Assembly: GCF_018596315.1 (NCBI RefSeq)
Contig: NZ_JAHEAG010000016.1
Location: 1-64,000, forward strand
DNA from: Bradyrhizobium sp. SRL28
Lineage (GTDB): Bacteria; Pseudomonadota; Alphaproteobacteria; Rhizobiales; Xanthobacteraceae
Direction: 5' to 3'
Length of the DNA stretch: 64,000 bases
Each line of letters opens with the position of its first letter. Positions within the stretch are counted from its first letter, which is position 1. Both the position numbers and the translations under genes were made by a program. The notes beneath the pieces are model-generated. The model saw nothing but the letters and a program-made list of their open reading frames with translations. It did not search any database and was not told the DNA's origin. Shown here in pieces: positions 8,521 through 17,169 of the stretch.

Positions 8521-8658
8521 CTAGGTCGGCAGCTCCGCAAGCCACATGGCGTCGAGCCCCACTGCTCGGCGGCGTCGACTAGCGCGAGGGATTGCGAAGG
8601 CTCCTGCTTCGCTCGTGTCCTGAGATTTCTGAAACTTATGGAGCAAACCAAATTCCAT
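8521..8658 (-). pseudogene. Luciferase-like (LLM) flavin monooxygenase, N-terminal remnant
   Basis: From an ATG at 8658, preceded by GGAG, the frame reads MEFGLLHKFQKS and later GLDAMWLAEL, both typical of the first beta strands of LLM-class flavin-dependent oxidoreductases. Between them the expected VDAAEQWG appears only in a neighbouring frame, so at least two compensating frameshifts are present. A TAG at 8521-8523 ends it after 45 codons; a complete member has about 340 residues. It adjoins the right direct repeat and is plainly decayed. Confidence 0.5.
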
Positions 8659-8662
8659 CGCT

Positions 8663-9483
8663 CCCTTCCACCGGTCGTCTTTTTTGACACCGATGGTAAC
8701 GGGCGCCGGAACAGATGGAAACGCCTGTCAGGGCTTGGTTTCGTGATACTCAGCCCCAAAATAGCTTGCGGCGTATACGACGGAGAAAACTCCAGCCTGA
8801 GGCTGACGAGAAAGCGCTGGGTCACCGGCATAGTTGGATCGAGCGGGTGTAGCGCTCCGACCCAAATAGCTTATGTCTCAGGCAAATCTTCATATTGGAC
8901 GTTTCATTCGACACTCCTTCGCAGCTCAACTTGGCTCGTGTGTCACTCAGAACCCGTTTCCGCCTCTATGGAATCCCGTGAAGTATTGGCGGTAGCGCCT
9001 GTATGAGCAACACAGCGCTTCCGCCCAACATGCTGGCACCCACGACAAGCAGGGACAGGGCGCGCTCCCAACACGTCTCGTTGCTGGCGACGTCATTCGA
9101 ATTTGGCATCTGCAAATACCCGCCTTTTCGTGCGATGAGGTGTCTTAGGCTGAGTCGCGAGCTCCCCGAGCGACGAAATTTGCCGAAAAATTAACTTATG
9201 ATTCACCGACTCGGGCGCCCTGCCCGATTAATCTCGGTGTCGGTTTGGACCATGTACGGTTCGCTTTTGATCCAGCGTCCCACATGGACGTGATCGAGCA
9301 ACAGATGGAGAGGATCAGAACAGATCCCGTAAAGCGATGGTCGGACACTGGACGCGAAGCGGACCACGTTTACGCAACCAGTTGCTTCCGTTTGTGGCCC
9401 CTTTGAAACATGCCGACGGACTCCGAGAATGTCTGCTCATCGAGGTAGACCGGAAGTGATCGGCGGAGGGCCAAACCGGTGTT
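8663..9483. other. Decayed accessory DNA without a recognisable gene
   Basis: Several frames of 60-180 codons exist here but none has a ribosome binding site plus a recognisable domain. GC is lower than in flanking genes, as in other decayed stretches of the window. Bases about 9350-9480 resemble a dispersed intergenic sequence I associate with rhizobial genomes, which I cannot verify here. Confidence 0.4.
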
Positions 9484-9708
9484 GGCAGATATTGTCGCAA
9501 AAGTCGAAATCGAGCGACCCGGAAAATCTCACGAAAGTTGATCTTTGGACTTCTCCGCCGCTGTGTTGCTTTTCAACGCTACTACGGAGATCCCTGGTCG
9601 ATTTTGGATGAAACGATATGGTCCCTCACGTCGCCGCTCGTAAAACGCATCAGCGGCTCTAAAAAATTTCGTACGTCTCCCAAAAAGACTTTTGCAACAA
9701 TATCCGCC
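9484..9708. mobile_element. 225-bp MITE-like element with 22-bp terminal inverted repeats
   Basis: The left end GGCAGATATTGTCGCAAAAGTC (9484-9505) and the complement of the right end (9687-9708) agree at 20 of 22 positions. There is no transposase inside. The first 62 bases are nearly identical to the complement of 46210-46274, so the sequence is dispersed. This fits a non-autonomous derivative of an insertion sequence. No target duplication was identified. Confidence 0.55.
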
Positions 9709-9850
9709 AAAAGCGGTCTTCAGGCAGTCGCACTGTAGGAGCAGCAGGATCCGGGCCTGCGATCCCTGCGCTGATCAAAAATCTCATACTTGCGCTGGGC
9801 GATTCAATGGCTGGCCTTAGATCCCGGCGAAGCCCGCACAAATGAATGAT

Positions 9851-10864
9851 TCAAACCTTACTGGCCGCTGAATCGCGTTTCGGCGCAAGCTCGGCGGCCT
9901 GCCGCAACGCCTCAATCAGACTGCGCTCGTCAGCAACGCCCTTGCCCGCAATATCGAAGGCCGTACCATGATCGACCGAGGTGCGGATCACCGGCAAGCC
10001 GACCGTGATGTTCACGCCGGCCTCCAGCCCCAGCACCTTGATCGGGCCATGGCCCTGATCATGATACATCGCAACGACCATGTCGTAATCGCCGCGGCCA
10101 GCCAGGAAAAAAAGTGTGTCCGCAGGTAACGGGCCTCGCACATCCCAACCTCGGCGTTGACAGGCCTCAATGGCGGGCGTGATTTTCGTTGCCTCCTCAC
10201 CTCGGCCGAATAGCCCGTTTTCTCCGGCATGCGGGTTGATGGCGCAAACGCCGATCTTTGGATTGGTGAGGCCGGCGCGAACCAACACCTCATGCCCACG
10301 GACGATGACCCTTTCGACGAGGCCGGGCTCGATCTTCTCGATTGCATCCAACAGACCGATATGGGTGGTGACATGAATGACCCGAAGCCTGGGTGACACG
10401 AGCATCATTGAGACCTCCGGCGTACCCGTGAGATGCGCCAGCAGTTCGGTGTGGCCCGGATATTTATGTCCAGCCGCATGCAGCGCCTCCTTGGAAAGCG
10501 GCGCCGTACAGATGGCCTGTGCGGATCCTGCTTGTACTACCTGAACGGCTTTTTCGATAAAGCGATAAGCTGCCTCTCCCGCAGCTGCAGACATCTTGCC
10601 AAACGGCAAGTCGTCCGGCACGAGGTTCAAATCTAGGCATTGCACGAGGCCCGAATCGAAATCTGCATCGTCGGCTTCGCGCAACGCAGCGATTTCAAGC
10701 CGTTCGCCGATTATTTTGCCAGCCTTACGCAAGCGGTTGGCGTCACCGACCACCAGCGCATTGCAGATCGCGCGTGTTTCCGGATTTGCCAACGCCTTCA
10801 TAATCACTTCGGGCCCGATCCCGGCAGGATCTCCCATGGTGATCGCAATCGTCGGACGGATCAT
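9851..10864 (-). CDS. pdxA: PdxA-family 4-phosphate dehydrogenase, probably PdxA2 (four-carbon acid sugar catabolism)
   Basis: A 337-residue cytoplasmic NAD-dependent oxidative decarboxylase. Family motifs are GDPAGIGPE (about 11-19), PGHTE, the metal-binding MYHDQGH and TSVDHGTAFD. PdxA proper acts on 4-hydroxythreonine-4-phosphate for vitamin B6, whereas PdxA2 oxidises 4-phospho-D-threonate or erythronate to dihydroxyacetone phosphate and CO2. The gene overlaps the upstream four-carbon acid sugar kinase by four bases (ATGA), which points strongly to the catabolic role. Sequence alone cannot separate the two with certainty. Confidence 0.85.
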   Translation of the reverse strand: MIRPTIAITMGDPAGIGPEVIMKALANPETRAICNALVVGDANRLRKAGKIIGERLEIAALREADDADFDSGLVQCLDLNLVPDDLPFGKMSAAAGEAAYRFIEKAVQVVQAGSAQAICTAPLSKEALHAAGHKYPGHTELLAHLTGTPEVSMMLVSPRLRVIHVTTHIGLLDAIEKIEPGLVERVIVRGHEVLVRAGLTNPKIGVCAINPHAGENGLFGRGEEATKITPAIEACQRRGWDVRGPLPADTLFFLAGRGDYDMVVAMYHDQGHGPIKVLGLEAGVNITVGLPVIRTSVDHGTAFDIAGKGVADERSLIEALRQAAELAPKRDSAASKV

Positions 10865-12111
10865 ATTAAGCTTCCTCTGGTTCGAACGGCGCGAAGGCGC
10901 TCATTAATCCGGATAAGGCTGTGCTCGTCTCCAAATGCACCCGCTTTGGTGGAGATCGGGACCGACAATGAGCCAATAGTCAGCCCGAGCGCCACGCCAG
11001 GCTCGATCTCTTCAGCGAGACGGATACCGTTGACACCGAACCGCGACAGGAGTGCCGCCGCGGTTTCGCCGCCTGTCGCGGCAAAAGCACCGATGACGGG
11101 TACCGCAATTTCAAGAGTCTCGGCCAGGCTCGTGACGAGCTCGGGGCCAAGCGACATGTCGGGAAACTCATTCATCAAGATCTCGACGAGGACATCGCCG
11201 CCTTCGGCGAGACATTCCTTGACGTTTGTAGCGATTTTGGCACGGTCGGCATTATTATTACGCAATGTTTCCGGCTCGATCGGGAAGTGAACCACAGTTC
11301 CGGTTGCGTTCAAACGAAGCGCGGCAGACCTCGAAGCGTCGGCGAGCGAGCCGACGACGGTCAATGTACCGAATTTGCTGGTCGGAATGCGCAATGGCTC
11401 AACGCTCTCGGCGACGTCGAGGCGAGCGAGCGCATGCGCCAGACCTGCACTGCCGATGAAGACGCTCGCTGGCGACGCATACAGGCCCGCCTCTGCGATC
11501 AGGTGCAGGTCGTGCTCGGTTTCCGCGTCGCAAATAGCGATAACATCGCCTACGTTGGCTAAGCTGGCCAGAATGGTTTTCAGTTCGCCATTACGGACGG
11601 CGGCAAGTGTGACCTTCTCGCTGCGAACGCCCGCGGTCGCGAGAACGTCAACAAGATCGGCACTGGGATAAGTATGGTCGCGTCGCCAGAGGTCTGTTTC
11701 CTCAAGCGTACGACCATTGACCAGGATGCGACCGCCCCTCGTCGTGCGACCGGTCGCCGGAAAGGCGGCTGCAAGCACTCCAAATGCCGAACCCGATCGT
11801 GATCCCAGACATTCAAGTGTCGCCGCAATCTCCGCTGCAGGCTGTCCCCGCAAGGTAGAGTCAATCTTCTTGAAGAGAAGGCGTCCCGACCCTGGCTGGC
11901 TCGCCAGCACATCTCTATGACGGGCGGCGGCGGCATAGGCCGAAAGACCCCGACTTGCGGTGTCGTAGGCTAGAATGGGCTCCTGACGACTTCGGGCGCT
12001 TCTTATGTGACCCCAAATCACGACTGCCGCCAGCCCGCGCCGGCCGAGAGCGATGGCGCAGTCGGCAGCCCCAGTGAGATCGTCCGCGAGAACCAACCAA
12101 CGACGGGTCAT
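10861..12111 (-). CDS. Four-carbon acid sugar kinase family protein (DtnK/OtnK-like)
   Basis: A 416-residue kinase of the DUF1537 family, which phosphorylates D-threonate, D-erythronate or related sugar acids at C4. The ATG at 12111 opens with the diagnostic LADDLTGAADCA. Other family features are FKKIDSTLRG and, near the C terminus, GAFAATGGETAAALL, which belongs to the nucleotide-binding domain. It is translationally coupled to the pdxA-like gene that uses its product. The IS1182 copy ends only about 77 bases upstream, so the native promoter or an upstream gene may have been displaced. The precise substrate is not known. Confidence 0.85.
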   Translation of the reverse strand: MTRRWLVLADDLTGAADCAIALGRRGLAAVVIWGHIRSARSRQEPILAYDTASRGLSAYAAAARHRDVLASQPGSGRLLFKKIDSTLRGQPAAEIAATLECLGSRSGSAFGVLAAAFPATGRTTRGGRILVNGRTLEETDLWRRDHTYPSADLVDVLATAGVRSEKVTLAAVRNGELKTILASLANVGDVIAICDAETEHDLHLIAEAGLYASPASVFIGSAGLAHALARLDVAESVEPLRIPTSKFGTLTVVGSLADASRSAALRLNATGTVVHFPIEPETLRNNNADRAKIATNVKECLAEGGDVLVEILMNEFPDMSLGPELVTSLAETLEIAVPVIGAFAATGGETAAALLSRFGVNGIRLAEEIEPGVALGLTIGSLSVPISTKAGAFGDEHSLIRINERLRAVRTRGSLI

Positions 12112-12188
12112 TTGAAGAACAATACTCGAATATCTCAATCTTTGTGCAGATCGCAAGGAAATGGCCGTGGTGAAACAAGTGTCAATGC

Positions 12189-13731
12189 CCGCTCTGCGCC
12201 GATTGTGTTGAAGAAGTCTGCGGGGCAACTGTTTGGGGACGTTGGCAGGAAACAGGGCGTGCGTGAGTTTGTTTGCTCTCAGGCCGGCATCGGGGCGGGC
12301 AGCGGGATCAGCTTTGCCAGCTTTCGGAGGTTCTGGACGGTGGCAGCGAGGAGGAACTCGTCTTGAGCACCAAACGGACCTCTCAGCCTGAGTCGGTCGA
12401 GGCGCAGAATGCGCTTGAGATGTGCGAACAGCATCTCGATCTTCTTCCGTTCACGCCGCGACGTCACGTAGGCCTCTGTCTTGGCGATATCGCGCGCGAC
12501 GTCTCGGGCGTTCTCGTAAATTGAACGCGGGACCTTGCGGGCGGGCATCTTCGGGCAACAACGCGACTTGAGTTCGCAGGCATCGCAGTCATATTTGCTG
12601 GCGCGATAGAGCAGTGTTGCCCCATCGTTCACCAGAGTTCCGGTAGAGGTCAGCGCCTTGCCGGCTGGACAGACGTAAAGATCGGCTTCCTGATTGTGGG
12701 CGAAGTCTTCCCGCGAGAACGTCCCATCGTCGCGGGCCGACTTGTCGAACACCGGAATGTGCGGCTCGATCGCGCGCTCGTTGACCAGCCACCCCTGCAT
12801 CTCGGCTGAGCCGTAAGCACTGTCGGCGGCCAGACGCTCGGGACAGAGCCCGAGGCAATCTTCGGTCCGTTCAATCATTGTGCGTGCCGCACCGACCTCG
12901 GCCTGCCGGATAGCTCGCGTCGCCTCAACATCGACGATAATCGCCGCCTTCAGGTCGATCAGGTAGTTGTCGGCGTAGGCAAAGAAGGCATGCCCTTTGT
13001 GAGCGCCGGTCCATTGGGCGGCCGGATCCGACCTGGAGATGAAATTCGGTACCGTCTCGCTGGCTGCGCCCCAGGCAGCCTCATCCAGGGTATCGAGATA
13101 TTCCCGGACGGATCGGCGCGTCCTCGCAACGGCCTTCCAGTCGACATCATCAGATCCGGCAGCAGAGCGCTGCTTGTTGGCATCGGCAGCAATCAGGCTG
13201 GCATCGACAGCAAAGGCCGTACCATCAACCAGCCTCTCTGCCATGCAGCGTCGGACCACGGTCTCGAACAGCTTGCGCAACAGATCGCAATCGCGGAAGC
13301 GGCCATGCCTATTCTTGGAGAAGGTCGAGTGGTCCGGCACCTCGCCATCGAGGCCGAGTCGGCAGAACCAGCGGTAGGCGAGGTTCAGGTGTACCTCCTC
13401 GCACAACCGCCGTTCGGAGCGAATGCCGTAGCAGTAGCCAACCAGCAACATCCGAACCAGCAGTTCGGGATCAATCGAAGGCCGGCCGGTCGAGCTATAA
13501 AAAGGCGCCAGATGGCCCCGAACCTCTGACAAATCGACAAAGCGATCAATCGACCTCAGCAAGTGGCCCGCCGGAACATGTCGCTCAAGTGAGAACTCGT
13601 AAAACAGTGCCGCCGGTTCGACCTGCCGAGGACCCATCATCGATTCAAATCTCCATCCGGTAAGAGGAATGAATCAGTGATCTCCTTCGGCTTCAACAGT
13701 CGAGTTTTTCAACACAATCCGCCAATAGCGG
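12189..13731 (-). mobile_element. IS1182-family insertion sequence
   Basis: The element carries one transposase gene and imperfect terminal inverted repeats. The left end has CCGCT...GATTGTGTTGAAGAAGTC (from 12189); the complement of the right end has CCGCT...GATTGTGTTGAAAAACTC (to 13731). Ends are accurate to a few bases; no target-site duplication was fixed. It lies between the sugar-acid kinase and a broken recombinase gene. Confidence 0.7.
12279..13640 (-). CDS. IS1182 family transposase
   Basis: A 453-residue, apparently full-length DDE transposase. The N-terminal domain has the family pattern RPSIDPELLVRMLLVGYCYG, and the catalytic core includes FAVDASLIAADANK and RLAADSAYGS. A Cys-rich insertion (CDACELKSRCCP) precedes the final KKIEMLFAHLKRILRL block containing the catalytic Glu. 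No frameshift or stop is present, so the element may be active. It is transcribed toward the sugar-acid kinase gene and could add or block transcription there. Confidence 0.92.
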   Translation of the reverse strand: MMGPRQVEPAALFYEFSLERHVPAGHLLRSIDRFVDLSEVRGHLAPFYSSTGRPSIDPELLVRMLLVGYCYGIRSERRLCEEVHLNLAYRWFCRLGLDGEVPDHSTFSKNRHGRFRDCDLLRKLFETVVRRCMAERLVDGTAFAVDASLIAADANKQRSAAGSDDVDWKAVARTRRSVREYLDTLDEAAWGAASETVPNFISRSDPAAQWTGAHKGHAFFAYADNYLIDLKAAIIVDVEATRAIRQAEVGAARTMIERTEDCLGLCPERLAADSAYGSAEMQGWLVNERAIEPHIPVFDKSARDDGTFSREDFAHNQEADLYVCPAGKALTSTGTLVNDGATLLYRASKYDCDACELKSRCCPKMPARKVPRSIYENARDVARDIAKTEAYVTSRRERKKIEMLFAHLKRILRLDRLRLRGPFGAQDEFLLAATVQNLRKLAKLIPLPAPMPA

Positions 13732-13835
13732 TCCGTCAAGAATGGTCACTCGATAGAGATCAGGACGTACTTTATCGCTATCATGTTACGCTCGCCACTG
13801 AGCGACGCGGCGGGCGGGTTGGCGGAGGATCCGCC

Positions 13836-14461
13836 ATGCTTGTTCGCCCTGTCGGCCTGGACCATTCACGACCTTGGAATAAGGGATTGCTCGTCGGCCA
13901 GAAAAAGCCCCTCCAACCCAAACACGTTTGGTCCATTCGCGTTCGGCTCGAGATCGCACGCATGTGGCGCGACCTTGCACTCTTTAATTTGGCGATAGAT
14001 AGCAAACTTCGCGCCTGCGATTTAGTCAAACTTCGTGTCGACGAAGTATGTTCGGGTACGAGGATCCGGGATCGAGCGACAGTCGTTCAAAAGAAAACGG
14101 GCCGACCAGTGCAATTCGAAATTACGGATCAGACGAAGGCCTCCCTTGAAGTTTGGTTACGAACCCTCCGAGCGACCGGCACTCGATATCTCTTTCCAAG
14201 CCGACTTCATGCACGCCCTCACCTATCCACCCGACAATATGCCCGGCTGGTGCATCGCTGGGTTGATAGCATCGTTTGGAAACAATCTTCTATGGTACCC
14301 ATTCGATGCGGCGGACGAAGGTCACTCAAATCTATCGCAAGACCGGCAACCTTCGTGCTGTCCAGCTCCTCCTCGGCCATACAAAGCTGGAGAGCACCGT
14401 CCGTTATCTCGGGATTGAAGTAGACGATGCTCTACACATCGCCGAGCAGATCGAGCTCTAG
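13836..14461 (+). pseudogene. Tyrosine recombinase/integrase, frameshifted
   Basis: Starts at an ATG 7 bases after GGAGG. The first frame carries RPWNKGLLVGQKKPL, then LAIDSKLRACDLVKL with the first catalytic Arg, and VQKKTGRPVQFE. At about 14273 one base is missing and homology moves to the next frame: YGTHSMRRTK (His-x-x-Arg), GHTKLESTVRYLG (His and the nucleophilic Tyr) to the stop at 14461. All catalytic residues are present across the two frames, so the frameshift is the only visible defect. About 209 codons, as expected for this short rhizobial integrase family. It sits beside the IS1182 copy. Confidence 0.85.
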
Positions 14462-14766
14462 GATTTGGGATCGTGCCGATGGCGGTTGATAATCCTCGGG
14501 GCCTTCGAAGACCCGATGGTGGTGGCTTCCGAAGGAGGAATGCGTTCGTTGACCAGAGTAGGCTGCGCCGGCGTCTCGCTGTTCGCATAAGTTTCAAGCC
14601 GATCAGCCTTCGCCAACGCACCATGTGAATCGGAAATGCCTACGGTTGTCTCGGCAAGGGGCTGAACGACCGCTGCTGCAGTGCGCGGTGGAGTTCTGAG
14701 TTCCATTGCCGCCAGTACGCCTACACCCAATGGGATGAGGAGGCCCAGCAACACCATTCTCAGCAT
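14458..14766 (-). CDS. Small secreted or membrane-tethered protein, unknown function
   Basis: A 102-residue protein starting at the ATG at 14766, with an N-terminal hydrophobic helix (LLGLLIPLGVGVLAAME, about 6-22). The rest is a hydrophilic region rich in Ala, Thr, Pro and Ser ending in basic residues. It overlaps the end of the broken recombinase by four bases on the opposite strand. No domain is recognised. Confidence 0.6.
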   Translation of the reverse strand: MLRMVLLGLLIPLGVGVLAAMELRTPPRTAAAVVQPLAETTVGISDSHGALAKADRLETYANSETPAQPTLVNERIPPSEATTIGSSKAPRIINRHRHDPKS

Positions 14767-15003
14767 GATGCTTCTCCGGCCAGGATAGTGCCGGTGCAAA
14801 TTCTCCGATCTAATGAGGCAACTTGGCGGCGGCCCACGTAACAACCTGAACGACGTACAAGGTGTTTGCCGAGGGTTAACCGTTCGAGGCGCAGGGATTC
14901 GGCCGCAGCTAGGAGCGGTTTCCGGACGTTAGAGAAGGCTGAATGCAGGCATCAGGCATCGTCAACCAAAGTTAACCGATCTCGACAAGGCCTGACGAGT
15001 GTA

Positions 15004-15267
15004 TCAACCGATCAAATGAATTGTGGGCGCTCCCAGCACACCGGCCTTTTGCATCGCAGTCTTCAAATCATCACTCCCCGTCCAGGCGCGCGCTTTGGCC
15101 AGGTCCGCCACATTGGCTACGATTACAATGTCGTTGGGGTCTTCCGCGTTGCGGTAGACGCGGGCGTCAGTGATTCCAGCCGCGACCCTGCTCGATTCGT
15201 GGGCGTCATAGCCCGGACGCCATGCTGCGTAGTCACGGACACTGTGATGGATAATCATCGAAGCCAT
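15004..15267 (-). CDS. Small ferredoxin-like-fold protein, unknown function
   Basis: An 87-residue soluble protein from the ATG at 15267. Sequence features (MIIHHSVRDYAAWRPGYDAHE, then VIVANVADLAKARAW) resemble the dimeric alpha/beta barrel superfamily that includes antibiotic-biosynthesis-monooxygenase-like and Dabb proteins, with a conserved His near the N terminus. There is no operon partner. The assignment is by fold resemblance only; an enzymatic role is unproven. Confidence 0.65.
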   Translation of the reverse strand: MASMIIHHSVRDYAAWRPGYDAHESSRVAAGITDARVYRNAEDPNDIVIVANVADLAKARAWTGSDDLKTAMQKAGVLGAPTIHLIG

Positions 15268-15450
15268 CGGTCCCTCCCGCATATTGTTTTCCAGCGAACG
15301 GCTGCGCCAATCGCCGATGAAGACGGTACGCTCTTTTGCACCTGGCGTCTAATTGGTGGCCTGCTGCCTTATTGTTTATAATTTGGCGCAATGAACGACG
15401 TTTGAGTCTAACTCAAAAAGAAATCAATGAAATGGCGCCTTATACCGAAC

Positions 15451-15605
15451 GTCGCCATACCCGGCCTTGTGCCGGGCATCCACGTCTTGGCTTCCCTTAA
15501 GCAATCTTGGCTTCCCTCAAGTAAGAAAGACTTGAACGGCCGGGCATAGGCGAGCGGAAGCGACGCCGTCCTACAAACGGCTATGCCCCGCCATGACGAA
15601 GGAAG
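15451..15605. repeat. Dispersed-type intergenic palindromic repeat
   Basis: Contains the hairpin CCCGGC-CTTGT-GCCGGG (15460-15476) followed by a duplicated CTTGGCTTCCCT and a segment ending GCCCCGCCATGACGA. This style of CCGGC-rich repeat is common between rhizobial genes. No coding content. Confidence 0.5.
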
Positions 15606-15823
15606 CGCGCGTAATTGCGGGCTGAAGAGTACGATCGCACACGCGCCCTAAACCAACTGATAGCCGGCTCCATTCCAATTGCGTAGTGGAAGCCTACCTC
15701 GGTACGGACGAACCATACCTGCGTGCAATGGCGTCAGACGGCGCCCCGGCGCTACCAATCGATCCAGCAAGACGGAATGCAAAGCAACGGAACCGGACCT
15801 GCGAGCCGGCAGTTGCAAGACAA

Positions 15824-15859
15824 GGTCGGCGGCGTAATGCCCGCCGGCCTTTTTCTTTT
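15824..15859 (+). terminator. Rho-independent terminator of an unidentified plus-strand transcript
   Basis: A 9-bp stem pairs 15824-15832 with 15841-15849 around an 8-base loop (CGTAATGC). It is followed directly by TTTTTCTTTT. No plus-strand gene precedes it for more than 1.3 kb, so it may end a small RNA. Confidence 0.55.
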
Positions 15860-16009
15860 GATCGGGCGGCGAGATGAACTTCTCGCCATCGTGCCATTCG
15901 TGACGCGTTCATGATTGCTTGCAACGAATGCGCGCTTCGCGCCAACAGCGGTCATTCGGCAATTGACGGGAACATTGATCTATCCAGCCAAAAAACTGCA
16001 GGCCGCCGT

Positions 16010-16135
16010 CGCTTCGCTGAAGCAGACTTGCGCTATTCCGAAGACATACTGCAAGGCATCGAACACGCGCCTGGCGCGATCGGGAGGCTTTATCGCGGCG
16101 AGAATACCGGCAAGCGGCTCATCAGGATCCGCTGA
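16010..16135 (+). pseudogene. C-terminal remnant of a CurA-type NADP-dependent oxidoreductase
   Basis: The last 41 codons of a frame ending at 16135 read LRYSEDILQGIEHAPGAI and then GENTGKRLIRIR. This is very like the conserved C terminus of NADP-dependent curcumin-reductase-like medium-chain dehydrogenases (REDIVDGLENAPEAF...GKNFGK). Nothing upstream continues the homology, so it is a truncated relic. The short length keeps confidence moderate. Confidence 0.4.
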
Positions 16136-16138
16136 CAA

Positions 16139-17107
16139 TTACTCGGTCTTGACATTGCGCTCCTCAATTACCCTGCGCCACGAGGGAATCTCCGCCGCAA
16201 TGATGGCCGATAGTTCGGCGGGGGTACTGGCCGTGGCTTCCACGCCATAGCCCAGGAAGCGATCGCGCAACTGCGGCGCAGCCAGCGTCGCACTGATTGC
16301 GGCGTTGAGCTTGTCGATGATCTGAGGCGGTGTGCCGGCCGGAGCAAGAAGCCCGAACCACGTTTCGACCGAATACCCTTTTAGAACATTGCCGATGGGC
16401 GCGGCACCCGGGGCAACCGAAGAGGTTCCAGGCGACGAAACACCGATCAGCCTGACCTTGCCGGAGCGGATATGCTCATTCAGCGTGTCGGACGTGGTGG
16501 TGAGCAAAATATCGACCTCGCTTGTGAAGATCGCGAGCGTGGTCGGCGCCTGGCCACGATAGGGAACGTGGACCATTTGCAACCCGGCCTGATTGAGGAA
16601 GCGCTCCGTACTCAGATGTCCGAGCGAACCGGGCCCAGCCGTCGCATACAGCATGGGCTTACTCTGCGCCTTGGCGTAAGCGATCAGGCCGGCGACATCG
16701 CTCACCGGCACCTTTTCGTTCGCAACCAAGACCAACGGCGCCTTGGAGACTAGCGAGACCGGCGCAAAGCTCTTCAGCGGATCGAAATCGACCCCTTTTT
16801 GCAACAACGGAGCAATTGAGATCGGGCCGTTGTTCGCAAATAGCAGCGTGTAGCCATCCGCATCCGCGCGTGCGGCTTCATTGGCGCCGGTTGTGCCCGC
16901 TGCGCCGCCGCGATTGTCGATGATGAGCGGTTGGCCGAGAATCTTCGCCATCGGTTCCTGTAGCGCGCGCGCCATGATGTCCGTCGAGCCGCCGGCGGGA
17001 TATGGCACGATGAGCCGGATCGGCCGCGATGGATAGTTGTCTGCCGCCGCTGGTCCAGCAAGCATCATGACCCCGAATGCAAAAGCCAGAAAATCAGATC
17101 GCTTCAC
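16139..17107 (-). CDS. Tripartite tricarboxylate transporter substrate-binding protein (Bug/TctC family)
   Basis: A 322-residue periplasmic solute receptor. The GTG at 17107 is chosen for AAGGAG 7 bases upstream. Residues 1-22 form a signal peptide ending in AAA. Bug-family marks are YPSRPIRLIVPYPAGGSTDIMAR, the NRGGAAGTTGA loop and PYRGQAPTTLA. It is last in an operon with a CoA transferase, a dehydrogenase and a hydratase, which suggests a carboxylate ligand activated by the CoA transferase. No TctA/TctB membrane genes are in the window, a common situation for orphan Bug receptors. Confidence 0.88.
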   Translation of the reverse strand: MKRSDFLAFAFGVMMLAGPAAADNYPSRPIRLIVPYPAGGSTDIMARALQEPMAKILGQPLIIDNRGGAAGTTGANEAARADADGYTLLFANNGPISIAPLLQKGVDFDPLKSFAPVSLVSKAPLVLVANEKVPVSDVAGLIAYAKAQSKPMLYATAGPGSLGHLSTERFLNQAGLQMVHVPYRGQAPTTLAIFTSEVDILLTTTSDTLNEHIRSGKVRLIGVSSPGTSSVAPGAAPIGNVLKGYSVETWFGLLAPAGTPPQIIDKLNAAISATLAAPQLRDRFLGYGVEATASTPAELSAIIAAEIPSWRRVIEERNVKTE

Positions 17108-17169
17108 GTCGATACTCCTTACAAGCCGTTGTTCCTGATCTCTCGAACCGATCGCTCCCGGACCGGGCG

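Noticed and set aside
8458-9006. 182-codon plus-strand frame
   Set aside because: Lies over the LLM relic on the other strand, low-complexity Arg/Ser translation, no ribosome binding site or family.
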